DNA of 64,000 nucleotides, taken from NCBI RefSeq assembly GCF_026196735.1, contig NZ_JAPHUF010000002.1, forward strand, positions 1 to 64,000, given 5' to 3'. The first letter of the stretch is position 1. The number at the start of each line of letters is the position of its first letter. The translations under genes were made by a program, and so were the position numbers. Shown here piece by piece: positions 50,397-63,330 of the stretch. The stretch comes from Sulfurimonas sp. (GTDB lineage Bacteria; Campylobacterota; Campylobacteria; Campylobacterales; Sulfurimonadaceae). The notes below the pieces were generated by a model. That model was not told where the DNA came from, ran no database searches, and saw nothing but the letters and a program-made list of their open reading frames with translations.

Positions 50397-51643
50397 CCCT
50401 TAATCCCGTCAGCTCTTGGAGCAACTAGAAACTTGAAAAACACTTTTATATATATCATAAAAGGGAGTGCCCATACGATGGCAGAGTAGAGGTATAGTTC
50501 ATGTGCATACTCTTCATAAAATGGAATTAAACCTCTCATAAGAGTTGCTAAGAGTATAAGGGCAATCATAGTGTGCGTGTATATATTTGATGTAAGATGT
50601 CGTCCCGTATGAATCCAGCCGATAATTATCATTACCATTAGATAGGCAAGACCAAATCCACCGCTTGTTATGAAGTGCCTAAAATGGCTTATACTTCCAA
50701 AGTCAGCCATTAAAATCGCATACCCCATCAAAGCATAACCGGCTCCAATCATAATAAATATAAAAGCAAGGTAGATGACATAAGGTTGATTTAGTATAAA
50801 TTTATCTTTTAAAACATAATCGTTTGTTATTGCCAATACAGCGGCACCGCTTGCAAGTCCAAGCCATCCAAGAGCAGAGTTGTTTGGGTACAAAAACTCT
50901 ACGACAGTAAAAACAATAACGCTAAATGTTGCAAGGTTTGTAAGAGGCGGACGGGAGATGTATACATCATCTATCCCTTTGTCCTCCATCAGTTCGTTTA
51001 CTGCTTCCATATTGACGCGTCTTAGAGCTAAAAGTATCAATACGACATGAGCTCCTAGCCCAATTTTTAGTATATCCATCGGTGGTGTACTTGCGTGTCC
51101 CGCCATTGACGCAAAAAACCACGCTTCAATTATAAGCAGGGCTAAAAGTGCATATCCCAAAGAGGCGTGTCTTTGAAGCTTGTCTAACACGGCTCTTCTA
51201 GCAAACCAGATAAGCCATCCAAGCATAGAGAGGTTTAATAAAGCGGCTAGATAAACACCGGTAATATCTATAAACCAAAAACTTAAACGACCTGCCAACC
51301 ATAAAATTACAACATATTTTAATTTCTTGCCTACAAGCGGGACAAGTCCAGGAAATAGTTCAGGCAGTCCCGTACTTAAAAATGCAAGTACGCCTATACC
51401 CAAGATACCAAAGAGCATTTCATATACATGCCAGACTAAAATATTGTCCATAAAAGGGATATTTATAGTTCCACTCCAGACTAAGCCCCATAAAATCATA
51501 GAGATTATCATGTAAGGAGCTAGAAGTAAAAATACCGGTCTAAATCCATAAGCTAGATATGGTGGAATATCTTTTTCATCAGGATAGTAAAGATAATGGT
51601 TTGTTGCATGTAAAATTTGCGGTTTATTTTCTTCATTTTTCAT
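50393..51643 (-). CDS. nnrS: NnrS family membrane protein
   Basis: YGFRPVFLLLAPYMI...WHVYEMLFGILGIGVLAFLSTGLPE; multi-TM. Confidence 0.85.
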   Translation of the reverse strand: MKNEENKPQILHATNHYLYYPDEKDIPPYLAYGFRPVFLLLAPYMIISMILWGLVWSGTINIPFMDNILVWHVYEMLFGILGIGVLAFLSTGLPELFPGLVPLVGKKLKYVVILWLAGRLSFWFIDITGVYLAALLNLSMLGWLIWFARRAVLDKLQRHASLGYALLALLIIEAWFFASMAGHASTPPMDILKIGLGAHVVLILLALRRVNMEAVNELMEDKGIDDVYISRPPLTNLATFSVIVFTVVEFLYPNNSALGWLGLASGAAVLAITNDYVLKDKFILNQPYVIYLAFIFIMIGAGYALMGYAILMADFGSISHFRHFITSGGFGLAYLMVMIIIGWIHTGRHLTSNIYTHTMIALILLATLMRGLIPFYEEYAHELYLYSAIVWALPFMIYIKVFFKFLVAPRADGIKG

Positions 51644-52380
51644 TATTTTAGTTCCAGTTCAAATGTACTTATTATCTCTTCATCTTGGAGTATTTCGGCA
51701 CTCTTGCCATAAACATATTTATCATCTCTTTGGTTTTGAATAAGCTCAAACTTGAATTTTTTGACAATATGTCCCGGATCTGCTTTTAGCAGAAGCATCT
51801 CATCGCTTAGACGAATCGCCTCCATAAGGTCGTGTGTGATAAAAAGTACGCTTATCTCTTTTTTGCTTATCATGTCTATTAAGACACTTTGCAACTCTTT
51901 TTTAAGTCCTATATCAAGTGCTGAAAATGGCTCATCCAAAAAAAGCAAAGAAGGTTTAATCACAAGTGCTCTTGCAAAACTTACTCGCTGTTTCATCCCG
52001 CCGCTTAAATCTTTTGGAAATTTATCAAAATCTTCTTCTTCAAGCCCAAACTTTAGGGCTATCTCTTGTGATTTTTCAATAGCCGTATCTTTTTTTTCGC
52101 CTTTTGCTAAGAGTCCTAAAGAGATGTTGTCTATAACATTTTTCCATGGCAGAAGTCTCGCCTCTTGAAAAGCAAATGCACTACTAGAAAATGTGTTTGT
52201 AACACTTCCTTCTTGGACATCCAATAGATCGGCGCAGAGGTGCATAAGCGTTGTTTTACCGCCACCGCTTGGACCTACTATAGAGAGAACTTCGCCTTTA
52301 GCTAATGTAAAGTTTATATCTCTTAAAATTTCTGTAAATCCATAATGGTGATTTAGTTTTTTAACTTCTAATCTCTCCAT
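51643..52380 (-). CDS. NitT/TauT-type ABC transporter ATP-binding protein
   Basis: GPSGGGKTTLMHL; LSGGMKQRVSFARAL; LLFLDEPFSALD. Confidence 0.93.
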   Translation of the reverse strand: MERLEVKKLNHHYGFTEILRDINFTLAKGEVLSIVGPSGGGKTTLMHLCADLLDVQEGSVTNTFSSSAFAFQEARLLPWKNVIDNISLGLLAKGEKKDTAIEKSQEIALKFGLEEEDFDKFPKDLSGGMKQRVSFARALVIKPSLLFLDEPFSALDIGLKKELQSVLIDMISKKEISVLFITHDLMEAIRLSDEMLLLKADPGHIVKKFKFELIQNQRDDKYVYGKSAEILQDEEIISTFELELK

Positions 52381-53150
52381 AACTCAACCTCTTTTTTTAT
52401 CGGCTCTAAAATTATGTATTCAATAAACATAAGTGAAGCTATCATAATCACGACAATAGCAAGAGCTGTTGGTGTGTCAAGTTGACTTCTAGCAACCGCA
52501 AGTGAAGCTCCGATGCCGTCACTTGTCGCTAAAAGTTCTGCCATGATGACAATCTTCCAAGCCATTCCCAGACCACTTACCCATGCAGGAAAAACATAGG
52601 AAAAGATATGCGGGAAATAGACATCAAAAAAGCGCATGTACCATGGGAGACTAAAACTCTCCGCCATCTCTTTCAAGTCGCCATCGAGTGTTCTTGTTCC
52701 TTGAAGTGCACCTACAAAAACAATAGGAAAAGAGGCAACGATTACCGTAAATATAACAGTCTCATCACCCATACCAAACCATATCATCGCAAGAACTATC
52801 CAAGCGATAGGAGGCATTCCGACAAGTATAGTTACAATTGGACGACTCATCATGGAAGCTGTTGCAAAAAAGCCGGCTAAAAGACCAAGAGCAGTACCGA
52901 TTATAAGAGAGATGCCAAAGCCAATAGAGGCACGATAAAGAGTAATGTTTATCTCTGCTAATACTCTCTCGTCTTGAAGCATCGCCAATAGTGTTTTAAA
53001 TGTTTCAAGAGGAGAGGGCAGTACCAAATCACCATAAACTTGATTACCTGCATCCCAAAGAGCGATAAATAGGAGAATAGAAGCAACTGCTCCCCAACCG
53101 CTCCAAAGAAAGGTTGGAAAATCTTTTAAAATCTTGAGTGCAAATTTCAT
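52368..53150 (-). CDS. NitT/TauT-type ABC transporter permease
   Basis: Binding-protein-dependent permease signature; six TM. Confidence 0.9.
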   Translation of the reverse strand: MKFALKILKDFPTFLWSGWGAVASILLFIALWDAGNQVYGDLVLPSPLETFKTLLAMLQDERVLAEINITLYRASIGFGISLIIGTALGLLAGFFATASMMSRPIVTILVGMPPIAWIVLAMIWFGMGDETVIFTVIVASFPIVFVGALQGTRTLDGDLKEMAESFSLPWYMRFFDVYFPHIFSYVFPAWVSGLGMAWKIVIMAELLATSDGIGASLAVARSQLDTPTALAIVVIMIASLMFIEYIILEPIKKEVELWRD

Positions 53151-53153
53151 ATT

Positions 53154-54140
53154 TTACAATCCATAATAAAAATCATCATCCGGAAGTTTTTCACCTATAC
53201 TTTTTGGATTTTCTTCTTTTAAAACATTAAAGAAAAATTCTAAATCTTTCTTTGCTTCAACCGCCGTTACATTTTTAAGTCTTACATGTGAAATAGAGTC
53301 ACTTATGGCTTCCTCAGTTAACATGTCAATCGTTTTTGCAACAAGTTTTCCTGCTTCAATAGGGTTTGTTTTATACCACTCTAGAGATTTCGCATACTCT
53401 TCTTGAAACCTTTTTATTAAATGCTCATCTTTTATATGCCCCATAACTGCAATACCGGCTTGAGGAACATCACCGGAGCTGCCAAAAACTTCTCCCCACT
53501 CCTCTTGCAAATCAACACTTCTGTATAACTCAGGAGCAACTATGCTAATAGGAAAAGATTTTGTTTTTCTAAGCGCCATAGAGATTGCCGGTTCAGCTAA
53601 GAGTGAGTGGTCTATTCTTCTCATGATAAGCATCTGCATAGCATCAATCGGGCTTGATACATAGACGAGCTCAAAATCTTTTTGCGGGTCTAATCCCTCT
53701 TTTTTAAGAAGTTGTTTAAAGACAACATCCGGCATATCGGCACGAAATGGAATGGCAATTTTTTTGCCTTTGAAATCTTTTAGTGTCTTTAGCGAATCAT
53801 CACGGCTAATCATACCAAGAATCCCCCACACAGAAACATTAAGAAGCTTTATATCAACACCTTTGTTGTTTAAAATTGCTGCGGTATTTGTAGGGATAGC
53901 TACGAAATCTACATTGCCTCTTATGGTCATAGCACGAAGTTCATCTGGGTTCTTCCAAAGTTTAAACTCTATCTTATCTGCCACATCACTTAGTGCATTT
54001 GTCTCAATCATGTGTAAAATAGGATGTGCAACGGATGCAAAAGGACCTGAAACTACTATCTTGTCTAGTTTTGTGTTAGCGCCAAATACATTTGTGGAAA
54101 GTAAAAATAGTGCTAAAAAGCCGTAAGCTAAATTTTTCAT
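53154..54140 (-). CDS. NitT/TauT-like ABC transporter substrate-binding protein
   Basis: Signal peptide; GNVDFVAIPTNTAAILNNKG; LKDFKGKKIAIPFRADMPDVVFKQLL. Confidence 0.87.
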   Translation of the reverse strand: MKNLAYGFLALFLLSTNVFGANTKLDKIVVSGPFASVAHPILHMIETNALSDVADKIEFKLWKNPDELRAMTIRGNVDFVAIPTNTAAILNNKGVDIKLLNVSVWGILGMISRDDSLKTLKDFKGKKIAIPFRADMPDVVFKQLLKKEGLDPQKDFELVYVSSPIDAMQMLIMRRIDHSLLAEPAISMALRKTKSFPISIVAPELYRSVDLQEEWGEVFGSSGDVPQAGIAVMGHIKDEHLIKRFQEEYAKSLEWYKTNPIEAGKLVAKTIDMLTEEAISDSISHVRLKNVTAVEAKKDLEFFFNVLKEENPKSIGEKLPDDDFYYGL

Positions 54141-54231
54141 AAAAAAACTCCTCTAAAATTTAATTGCTGTAATATATTTTGAATTGTACCTAATTCCAAT
54201 ATCTATCTGCTTGTCACCGCTCAAAAATATA

Positions 54232-54251
54232 TTGATGATATTCATTATCAA
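54232..54251. promoter_or_regulatory. Imperfect Fur-like palindrome TTGATGATATTCATTATCAA
   Basis: Resembles GATAATGATAATCATTATC-type sites; upstream of ABC operon. Confidence 0.4.
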
Positions 54252-54293
54252 TAAGAAAGTTTATTCCAAGTTTGCTTAATTAAATATAAATAG

Positions 54294-54308
54294 TGATAAT
54301 TGTTATCA
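54294..54308. promoter_or_regulatory. Fur-like 7-1-7 site TGATAATTGTTATCA
   Basis: 14/15 match to TGATAATnATTATCA. Confidence 0.5.
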
Positions 54309-54337
54309 AAATAATTAATTCAACAAGATTAAGATAA

Positions 54338-57017
<2,680 letters not shown>

Positions 57018-57026
57018 GAGGGTAAA

Positions 57027-57284
57027 ATGAATGATTTCATAATAGATACAATCGGTATCATAGGGGTATTAATAGTTTTAGCGGCATATTTTATGTTGCA
57101 GAGTGAAAAAATAGATTCAAAAGGTTTTTTATACTCATTTTATAATCTTTTTGGCTCATTGCTTATTTTGTACTCGCTCTTATATAACTGGAATCTTGCT
57201 TCTTTTGTAATAGAGTTTTTTTGGATTGCAATAAGTTTGTACGGGCTTTGGAAGTGGTTTAAAAAGACTGCTCAAAATATATAA
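57027..57284 (+). CDS. Small membrane protein (CBU_0592-like)
   Basis: Three hydrophobic segments; KGFLYSFYNLFGSLLILYSLLYNWNLASFVIEFFWIAISLYGLWKW. Confidence 0.75.
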   Translation: MNDFIIDTIGIIGVLIVLAAYFMLQSEKIDSKGFLYSFYNLFGSLLILYSLLYNWNLASFVIEFFWIAISLYGLWKWFKKTAQNI

Positions 57285-57366
57285 AACTAGAGTTTTAGCT
57301 TCTATTGGATATACTTCATATTAAATAACCTACATTATCTACAGCATTTGGTAAAGGAATAGTTAG

Positions 57367-58197
57367 TTGAGAGATATTAAAGACAGTACCGCAATCGCTA
57401 TCGGTGGCTTTGACGGTATGCATATAGGTCATCAGCATCTTTTTGAAGCACTGGGTGAAAACGGCACAATAGTAGTTATTGAGACGGGTTATGCAAACCT
57501 TACACCAAAAACAGATAGAGAGCACTTTTCACATCATCCTATCATGTATCTTGAGTTGGGTACTATTCGCCATCTTAGCGGGGAAGAGTTTATAGCGTTT
57601 TTAAAAGACAAATTTCCAAAACTTAAGAAGATAGTGGTCGGATATGATTTTCATTTTGGAAAAAATAGAAAATACTCTTATGAAGATTTAAAAACTATGT
57701 TTGACGGTGAAGTAAAAGTTATTGATGAGGTGAGTTTAGATAATGATTCTGTTCATTCTCATAAAATAAGAGCAAAGCTACAAATAGGTGATATCAAAGG
57801 TGCCAACGCATTTTTAGGGCATAACTACACTATCAGAGGCTCACAGGTAACAGGTCAGGGCATCGGCAAAAAAGAGCTGGTTGCTACAATAAACTTAGAG
57901 ACTAAAGGGTATTTGATACCTAAAGAGGGAGTTTATGTCACTCTGACAAGAATCGATGATGAAGAGCATTATCATCCATCAGTATCTTTTATAGGTCATC
58001 GTGTGACAACAGACGGCTCTTTTGCAATAGAAACACATATTTTAGATGGTGAAGTTTTATGCAAAGAACAAGCAAGAATCAGTTTTGTATCTTTTATAAG
58101 AGATAACAAGAAATTTGACTCAATAGATGAGTTAAATAAAGCGATAAAAAAAGATATAGCTATCGCTTCAAAAGAATTAAAGTTTTTAGCATTATGA
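57367..58197 (+). CDS. ribF: Bifunctional riboflavin kinase/FAD synthetase
   Basis: TAIAIGGFDGMHIGHQHLF; C-term RFK domain; TTG start. Confidence 0.88.
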   Translation: MRDIKDSTAIAIGGFDGMHIGHQHLFEALGENGTIVVIETGYANLTPKTDREHFSHHPIMYLELGTIRHLSGEEFIAFLKDKFPKLKKIVVGYDFHFGKNRKYSYEDLKTMFDGEVKVIDEVSLDNDSVHSHKIRAKLQIGDIKGANAFLGHNYTIRGSQVTGQGIGKKELVATINLETKGYLIPKEGVYVTLTRIDDEEHYHPSVSFIGHRVTTDGSFAIETHILDGEVLCKEQARISFVSFIRDNKKFDSIDELNKAIKKDIAIASKELKFLAL

Positions 58198-59237
58198 GAA
58201 AAAGAGAATATTTAGACACTACAAGTGATATAGGTTTCAAGTTTTACCAAACTCCAACAGATTTTATTGTTGATGAGGTTATGGATGGCGAGTTTAAGGG
58301 TAAAGGCAACTATCTGATCCTACATGTAAAAAAAGTTGAGATGACTACATGGGATATGATAGCAGTTTTTGCGGAGTACCTAGCAGTACCGGCACAAAAG
58401 ATAGGTTATGCAGGCTTAAAAGACAAGCACGCAACTACAACGCAGTATATATCTGTTGATGTAAGTTATGAGAAAATGCTTAAAAAGTTTCATCATAAAC
58501 AGATAAAGATTTTAAAAGCTGTTAGACACTCTAACTCTATTAGAATGGGTGATTTGGCGGGAAACAGATTTAGCATAAATCTGCATTTTGTTGATAACAT
58601 TGACTCAGGCAAGATAGAAAAAGTAGCTCGCCGTATTGCAAAAAACGGGCTTCCAAACTACTTTGGTTATCAGAGATTTGGTCGTGACAATGACTCGATA
58701 CAACAAGCCAAAGATATGATAAAAGGCGATATTTTTATAGAAGACGCAAAGATTAAAAACTTTTTGATCTCTATATATCAAAGTACATTCTTTAATGACT
58801 GGCTAAGAGAGCGAGTTTTGCTTAGTCGCGAGAAAAACAGTGGCAAATTTTTACTTTTAGAGGGCGATGTCTACATGTCAAAAGATAAAAAACTCTCTAC
58901 TCCAAAGATCATACCGACTAAAGATTTTGAGAAACATAAACTAGTTCCAACAGGACTTTTATGCGGAAGAGATGTGTTTCGTGCAAGAGACGAAGCAAGA
59001 GAGATTGAAAAAGAGTACGACGATGAGTTTTTGCAAGAAAAGGGTTATCGTAGAGAGGCTTTAGTATATCCACAAGACATAGAATGCAACTATATTAAAA
59101 AGGAAACAAAGTTAAATATATCATTTACTCTACCTAAAGGCTCATATGCAACTGTATTTTTAGAAAGTATTGCAAATAAAAACTATACAGCTAAAGATGT
59201 TAAGCCAAAAATGAGCAAAGATAAAAAAATTACATAA
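58194..59237 (+). CDS. truD: tRNA pseudouridine synthase D
   Basis: IGYAGLKDKHATTTQ; NYFGYQRFG. Confidence 0.95.
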   Translation: MRKREYLDTTSDIGFKFYQTPTDFIVDEVMDGEFKGKGNYLILHVKKVEMTTWDMIAVFAEYLAVPAQKIGYAGLKDKHATTTQYISVDVSYEKMLKKFHHKQIKILKAVRHSNSIRMGDLAGNRFSINLHFVDNIDSGKIEKVARRIAKNGLPNYFGYQRFGRDNDSIQQAKDMIKGDIFIEDAKIKNFLISIYQSTFFNDWLRERVLLSREKNSGKFLLLEGDVYMSKDKKLSTPKIIPTKDFEKHKLVPTGLLCGRDVFRARDEAREIEKEYDDEFLQEKGYRREALVYPQDIECNYIKKETKLNISFTLPKGSYATVFLESIANKNYTAKDVKPKMSKDKKIT

Positions 59238-59313
59238 AAAAAGCTTGGTATTATAAAAGTTTAATCCAACTTTGACTATAATGCCTCAATTATTTAAGAC
59301 AGGGAGTACACCT

Positions 59314-59988
59314 ATGGGTGAATTGTTCACATTTTTCGGCTTAATATCTCACGATAAATCGTTTATCTACACGACACATATGCTTTTATCTGCAGGAATA
59401 GCATTGATACTTGTAAGAATGGCTATGTCAAATCTTCAAATGGTTCCAAGAGGAACTCAAAATATTATGGAAGCGTATATTTCCGGTGTTCTTAAAATGG
59501 GAACAGATGTAATGGGTGAAGAAAAAGCTCGTAAATATGTAGCTCTAGTTGCAACTATCGGTCTTTTTGTCGGTATTGCTAACCTAATAGGTATCGTGCC
59601 AGGTTTTGAGGCTCCAACAGCATTTTTAGAAATGCCTTTAACATTGGCTTTAGTAGTGTTTATTTACTACAACTATGTCGGTATCAAAGAGCAGGGCGTT
59701 ATCAAGTATTTCAAACACTTTATGGGTCCTGTTTGGTGGTTATACTGGTTAATGTTTCCAATCGAGATAGTTTCTCACTTCTCTCGTCTTGTTTCTCTTT
59801 CTTTTCGTTTATTTGGAAATGTAAAAGGTGACGACATGTTCTTAATGGTAATCTTAATGCTTGCTCCATGGGTATTGCCATTGATTCCATTTGCACTACT
59901 TACTTTTATGGCATTCTTACAAGCTTTCATATTCATGATGCTTACTTATGTTTATCTTGGTGGTGCTGTAGCGGTTGATGACCACTAA
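59314..59988 (+). CDS. atpB: F0F1 ATP synthase subunit a
   Basis: [24 protein letters not shown] at 59314 after SD agggag preferred over 59272. Confidence 0.95.
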   Translation: MGELFTFFGLISHDKSFIYTTHMLLSAGIALILVRMAMSNLQMVPRGTQNIMEAYISGVLKMGTDVMGEEKARKYVALVATIGLFVGIANLIGIVPGFEAPTAFLEMPLTLALVVFIYYNYVGIKEQGVIKYFKHFMGPVWWLYWLMFPIEIVSHFSRLVSLSFRLFGNVKGDDMFLMVILMLAPWVLPLIPFALLTFMAFLQAFIFMMLTYVYLGGAVAVDDH

Positions 59989-60001
59989 TTAAGTTGCTCC
60001 T

Positions 60002-60262
60002 TTGATGCAAAAAGATAAATTCGACAGAATTATAAGCTTTTTGCTTGGAACATCATGGGCTATTGTCCTTTTTGGTGCTCTAATAACTTTTAATATTCTC
60101 TCCTTCTTGGGATTTTCACTAGCTCTTTTTATTACCGTAATCTTTGTGGTTATCTCGCTGTTTATGATTTTGGCACTTGATGCATTTTCAATAAATAGAA
60201 AAAGGTTTCAAGAGAGTAAAAAACAGACAAAACTTCTAGAAGAAATCCTATCACAAAAATAA
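60002..60262 (+). CDS. Small membrane protein
   Basis: Two TM helices then basic coiled coil; between atpB and gatB. Confidence 0.7.
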   Translation: MMQKDKFDRIISFLLGTSWAIVLFGALITFNILSFLGFSLALFITVIFVVISLFMILALDAFSINRKRFQESKKQTKLLEEILSQK

Positions 60263-60339
60263 CTTTTACTTTATGAGAGTTAAAAGCTTTAATTAGATAA
60301 AATGTAGTCCTAATATTATGAATTTATCTAAGGAAACTT

Positions 60340-61767
60340 ATGTTCGAAACAGTTATCGGTCTAGAAGTACATGTACAATTAAACACAAAATCAAAACTTT
60401 TTTGCTCGTGTCCAACGAGTTTCAATCACAAACAAAATACAAATACATGTCCAACTTGTTTGGCTCTTCCTGGTGCTCTTCCTGTTTTAAATAAAGAGGT
60501 TGTGCACAAGTCTATAATGCTTGGAACGGCAATAGATGCAACTATAAATAAAACATCATTTTTTGATAGAAAGTCTTACTTCTATCCAGATTCTCCTTCA
60601 GCCTATCAGATTACTCAGCTTTACACTCCTATTGTTGAGCATGGCAAACTACAAATAGACTTTGAAAACGCTTCTCATAAAATTATCCGTATCAACCGTG
60701 CTCACATTGAAGCAGATGCGGGTAAAAATATTCATGACGGCGATATTTCAAAAGTAGATTTAAATCGTGCAGGTACACCTTTGCTTGAGATAGTTTCAGA
60801 ACCGGATATGAGAAGTGCCGAGGAGGCGATTTTATATCTTAAAAAACTTCACTCTATTATCCGTTACTTAGATATAGGTGATGCAAATATGCAAGAGGGC
60901 TCATTTCGTGTTGATGTAAATGTTTCTATCCGTCCTAAAGGCGATGAAAAACTCTACACTCGTGTTGAAGTTAAAAATATAAACTCATTTAAGTTTATTC
61001 AAAAAGCAATCGAAATGGAAGTTGCTCGTCAAAGTGAAGCATGGGAAGATGGTGTTTATGAGCAAGAAATTTTCCAAGAAACAAGACTCTTTGATGAAAA
61101 AAATCAAGAGACTCGTTCTATGCGCGGCAAAGAAGAAGCGGCTGATTATCGGTATTTTCCAGAGCCAGACCTACTTAAAGCCGTAGTTACTGATGAGATG
61201 ATGGCTACATACTCACAAATCCCAGAGCTTCCGGATGCTAAGAGAGAAAGATTTATAAAAGAGTATGGGATGAACGAATACAATGCCGGTGTTATCACAG
61301 GCAGCGTAGAGATGGCACACTTCTTTGAGACTATGATGAAAGAGGATGGAGTTACTGCAAAAACGGCAACTTCATTGTTAACTGTTGAGCTTCAAGGTCG
61401 TCTTAAAGGCGATATGAACATAACTAATTCACCGGTTGATGCCGAAAAATTAGGACATTTAGCAAAAAGAATTGATGATAAAACTATTAGCAATAAAGCT
61501 GCTAAAGAAGTACTTGACAAACTTATGCAAGAGAACTTGGATGTTGATGGTGTTATCGATGCACTTGGTTTAAAGCAAGTTAGTGATAGTGGTGCTATTG
61601 AAGCTATATGTGATGAGATAATTGCTGCAAATCCCGATAAAGTAGAGCAATATCAAGGTGGAAAAGATAAACTTTTTGGCTTCTTTGTCGGTCAAGTTAT
61701 GAAAGCTTCAAAAGGCAGTGCCAATCCTCAGGCTGTAAATGAAGTACTAAAAGCAAAACTAGGATAA
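60340..61767 (+). CDS. gatB: Aspartyl/glutamyl-tRNA amidotransferase subunit B
   Basis: [28 protein letters not shown]. Confidence 0.97.
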   Translation: MFETVIGLEVHVQLNTKSKLFCSCPTSFNHKQNTNTCPTCLALPGALPVLNKEVVHKSIMLGTAIDATINKTSFFDRKSYFYPDSPSAYQITQLYTPIVEHGKLQIDFENASHKIIRINRAHIEADAGKNIHDGDISKVDLNRAGTPLLEIVSEPDMRSAEEAILYLKKLHSIIRYLDIGDANMQEGSFRVDVNVSIRPKGDEKLYTRVEVKNINSFKFIQKAIEMEVARQSEAWEDGVYEQEIFQETRLFDEKNQETRSMRGKEEAADYRYFPEPDLLKAVVTDEMMATYSQIPELPDAKRERFIKEYGMNEYNAGVITGSVEMAHFFETMMKEDGVTAKTATSLLTVELQGRLKGDMNITNSPVDAEKLGHLAKRIDDKTISNKAAKEVLDKLMQENLDVDGVIDALGLKQVSDSGAIEAICDEIIAANPDKVEQYQGGKDKLFGFFVGQVMKASKGSANPQAVNEVLKAKLG

Positions 61768-61773
61768 TCAGTT

Positions 61774-63330
61774 TTGCTTAAGCGCTTGATTGTAAACACC
61801 GCATACAGCATAAATACTTCAAAAAAGTATGCAAAAAACAAGCAGTTTTTTTACAATCTACTAGAAAATAGTGATTATAAATATAAAAGAATTTTTGATT
61901 TTTTTATGATAGCACTAATATTTGCAAGTGTAATTATCTTAGTTAGAGAAGTAAAATCACATGTAAACGATGAACTTCTGTTTTTTAACAACTATGTCAT
62001 ATCAATTATTTTTCTTATCGAGTACCTATTGAGACTTTGGGTAAGCAGCAGTGTTACAAAGATTATAATAGAGCAGAGTGAGTATGATGCAATGCTTGGC
62101 AAAGAGTTTGAACTTCTTAAGCCTCTAAAAGAGATACTAAGAGTAAAGTTCAAGTATATCATATCTGTTAAAGCCATTATTGATCTATTGGCAATTGTTC
62201 CATTCTTCCATCAGCTAAGACTTCTTCGTATATTTGTACTTTTTAGAGTATTTAAACTCTTTAGATATGCAAAAAGTATTCAGACTTTCACTTCAGTTAT
62301 CGCTGCTAAAAAGTTTGAGTTTTTAACGCTTGCTATATTTGCTTCTATTGTTATCTTTGTTTCATCGGTTTTAATCTATGTAATGGAAGCAAATAATCCA
62401 ACCTCACCTATTGATACACTTTTTGAAGCAGTTTACTGGTCTATTGTTACAATATCTACTGTCGGGTACGGGGATATAACTCCCGTAACAGAAGCTGGTA
62501 GAGTTGTTGCAATGTTTGTGATAGTTGCAGGTATTGCAGTGTTTTCATTTACGACTTCACTTATAGTTACTGCTTTTACGGAAAAACTTGATGAGATAAA
62601 AGATATAAAACTTATTGATGATGTTGCCAAAATGAAAGAGTTTTATCTTATTTGTGGATATGAAAATGTATCAAAAGAAGTGGCTAAAAAACTTAGTATC
62701 AATAATAAAGTAATTATTTTAGAAAAGAACCTAGCAAAAGTAGAACAAGGAAAAAAAGATGGTTTTTTTGTGCTTAATTACGACCCTGGAAGCATAGAGA
62801 GCTATAAGAAGCTTCGAATAAATATCAAAACGCAAGTTAAGGCTATCTTGTGTCTAAGTTATAGTGATGTTGAAAATGTCTATACTGCTTTGACTGTTCG
62901 TTCTTTCAATAAAGATGTATATATACTCTCAATTTTGAAAAATAAGATGAATAAAAACAAGTTGATTTCTGCAGGTGTAAATGAGCTTTTTTATGAAAAG
63001 GAGCTTGTTGGAATCATAGCTAAAGAGTTTGCAGGACAACCCGTGGCATTTGAAGCCATACATGCTCTTCGCTCTAACTATAATGGCATAGATATGCAAG
63101 AAGTTGTCATTACTCAAAGAGTTCTTAACAATTTTGCTATGGCCGGAGAACTTCAAAATGCAAAATACAAAATAGTGCTTCTGGGAATATACAAAAAAAG
63201 TAAGAAAAGATTCTTTTTTAATCCTTTAGATGGTACTATTTTAGAGGCAGGGGATTATCTTTTGATTATTGGAAATATCCAGTTTATAAAAGAATTTAGA
63301 AATTTCTTACATAAAAAGGGCACTAAATGA
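61774..63330 (+). CDS. Voltage-gated-type K+ channel with TrkA-N/RCK domain
   Basis: Pore filter TISTVGYGDITP; C-term RCK (KEFYLICGYENVSKEVAKKL); TTG start. Confidence 0.92.
   Translation: MLKRLIVNTAYSINTSKKYAKNKQFFYNLLENSDYKYKRIFDFFMIALIFASVIILVREVKSHVNDELLFFNNYVISIIFLIEYLLRLWVSSSVTKIIIEQSEYDAMLGKEFELLKPLKEILRVKFKYIISVKAIIDLLAIVPFFHQLRLLRIFVLFRVFKLFRYAKSIQTFTSVIAAKKFEFLTLAIFASIVIFVSSVLIYVMEANNPTSPIDTLFEAVYWSIVTISTVGYGDITPVTEAGRVVAMFVIVAGIAVFSFTTSLIVTAFTEKLDEIKDIKLIDDVAKMKEFYLICGYENVSKEVAKKLSINNKVIILEKNLAKVEQGKKDGFFVLNYDPGSIESYKKLRINIKTQVKAILCLSYSDVENVYTALTVRSFNKDVYILSILKNKMNKNKLISAGVNELFYEKELVGIIAKEFAGQPVAFEAIHALRSNYNGIDMQEVVITQRVLNNFAMAGELQNAKYKIVLLGIYKKSKKRFFFNPLDGTILEAGDYLLIIGNIQFIKEFRNFLHKKGTK

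Noticed and set aside
53752-54126. 124-aa ORF antisense to the ABC substrate-binding gene
   Set aside because: Shadow ORF opposite a confident CDS.
59272-59988. Misplaced atpB as a rearrangement anomaly
   Set aside because: Separation of subunit a from the main atp operon is, from established knowledge, common in Campylobacterota.
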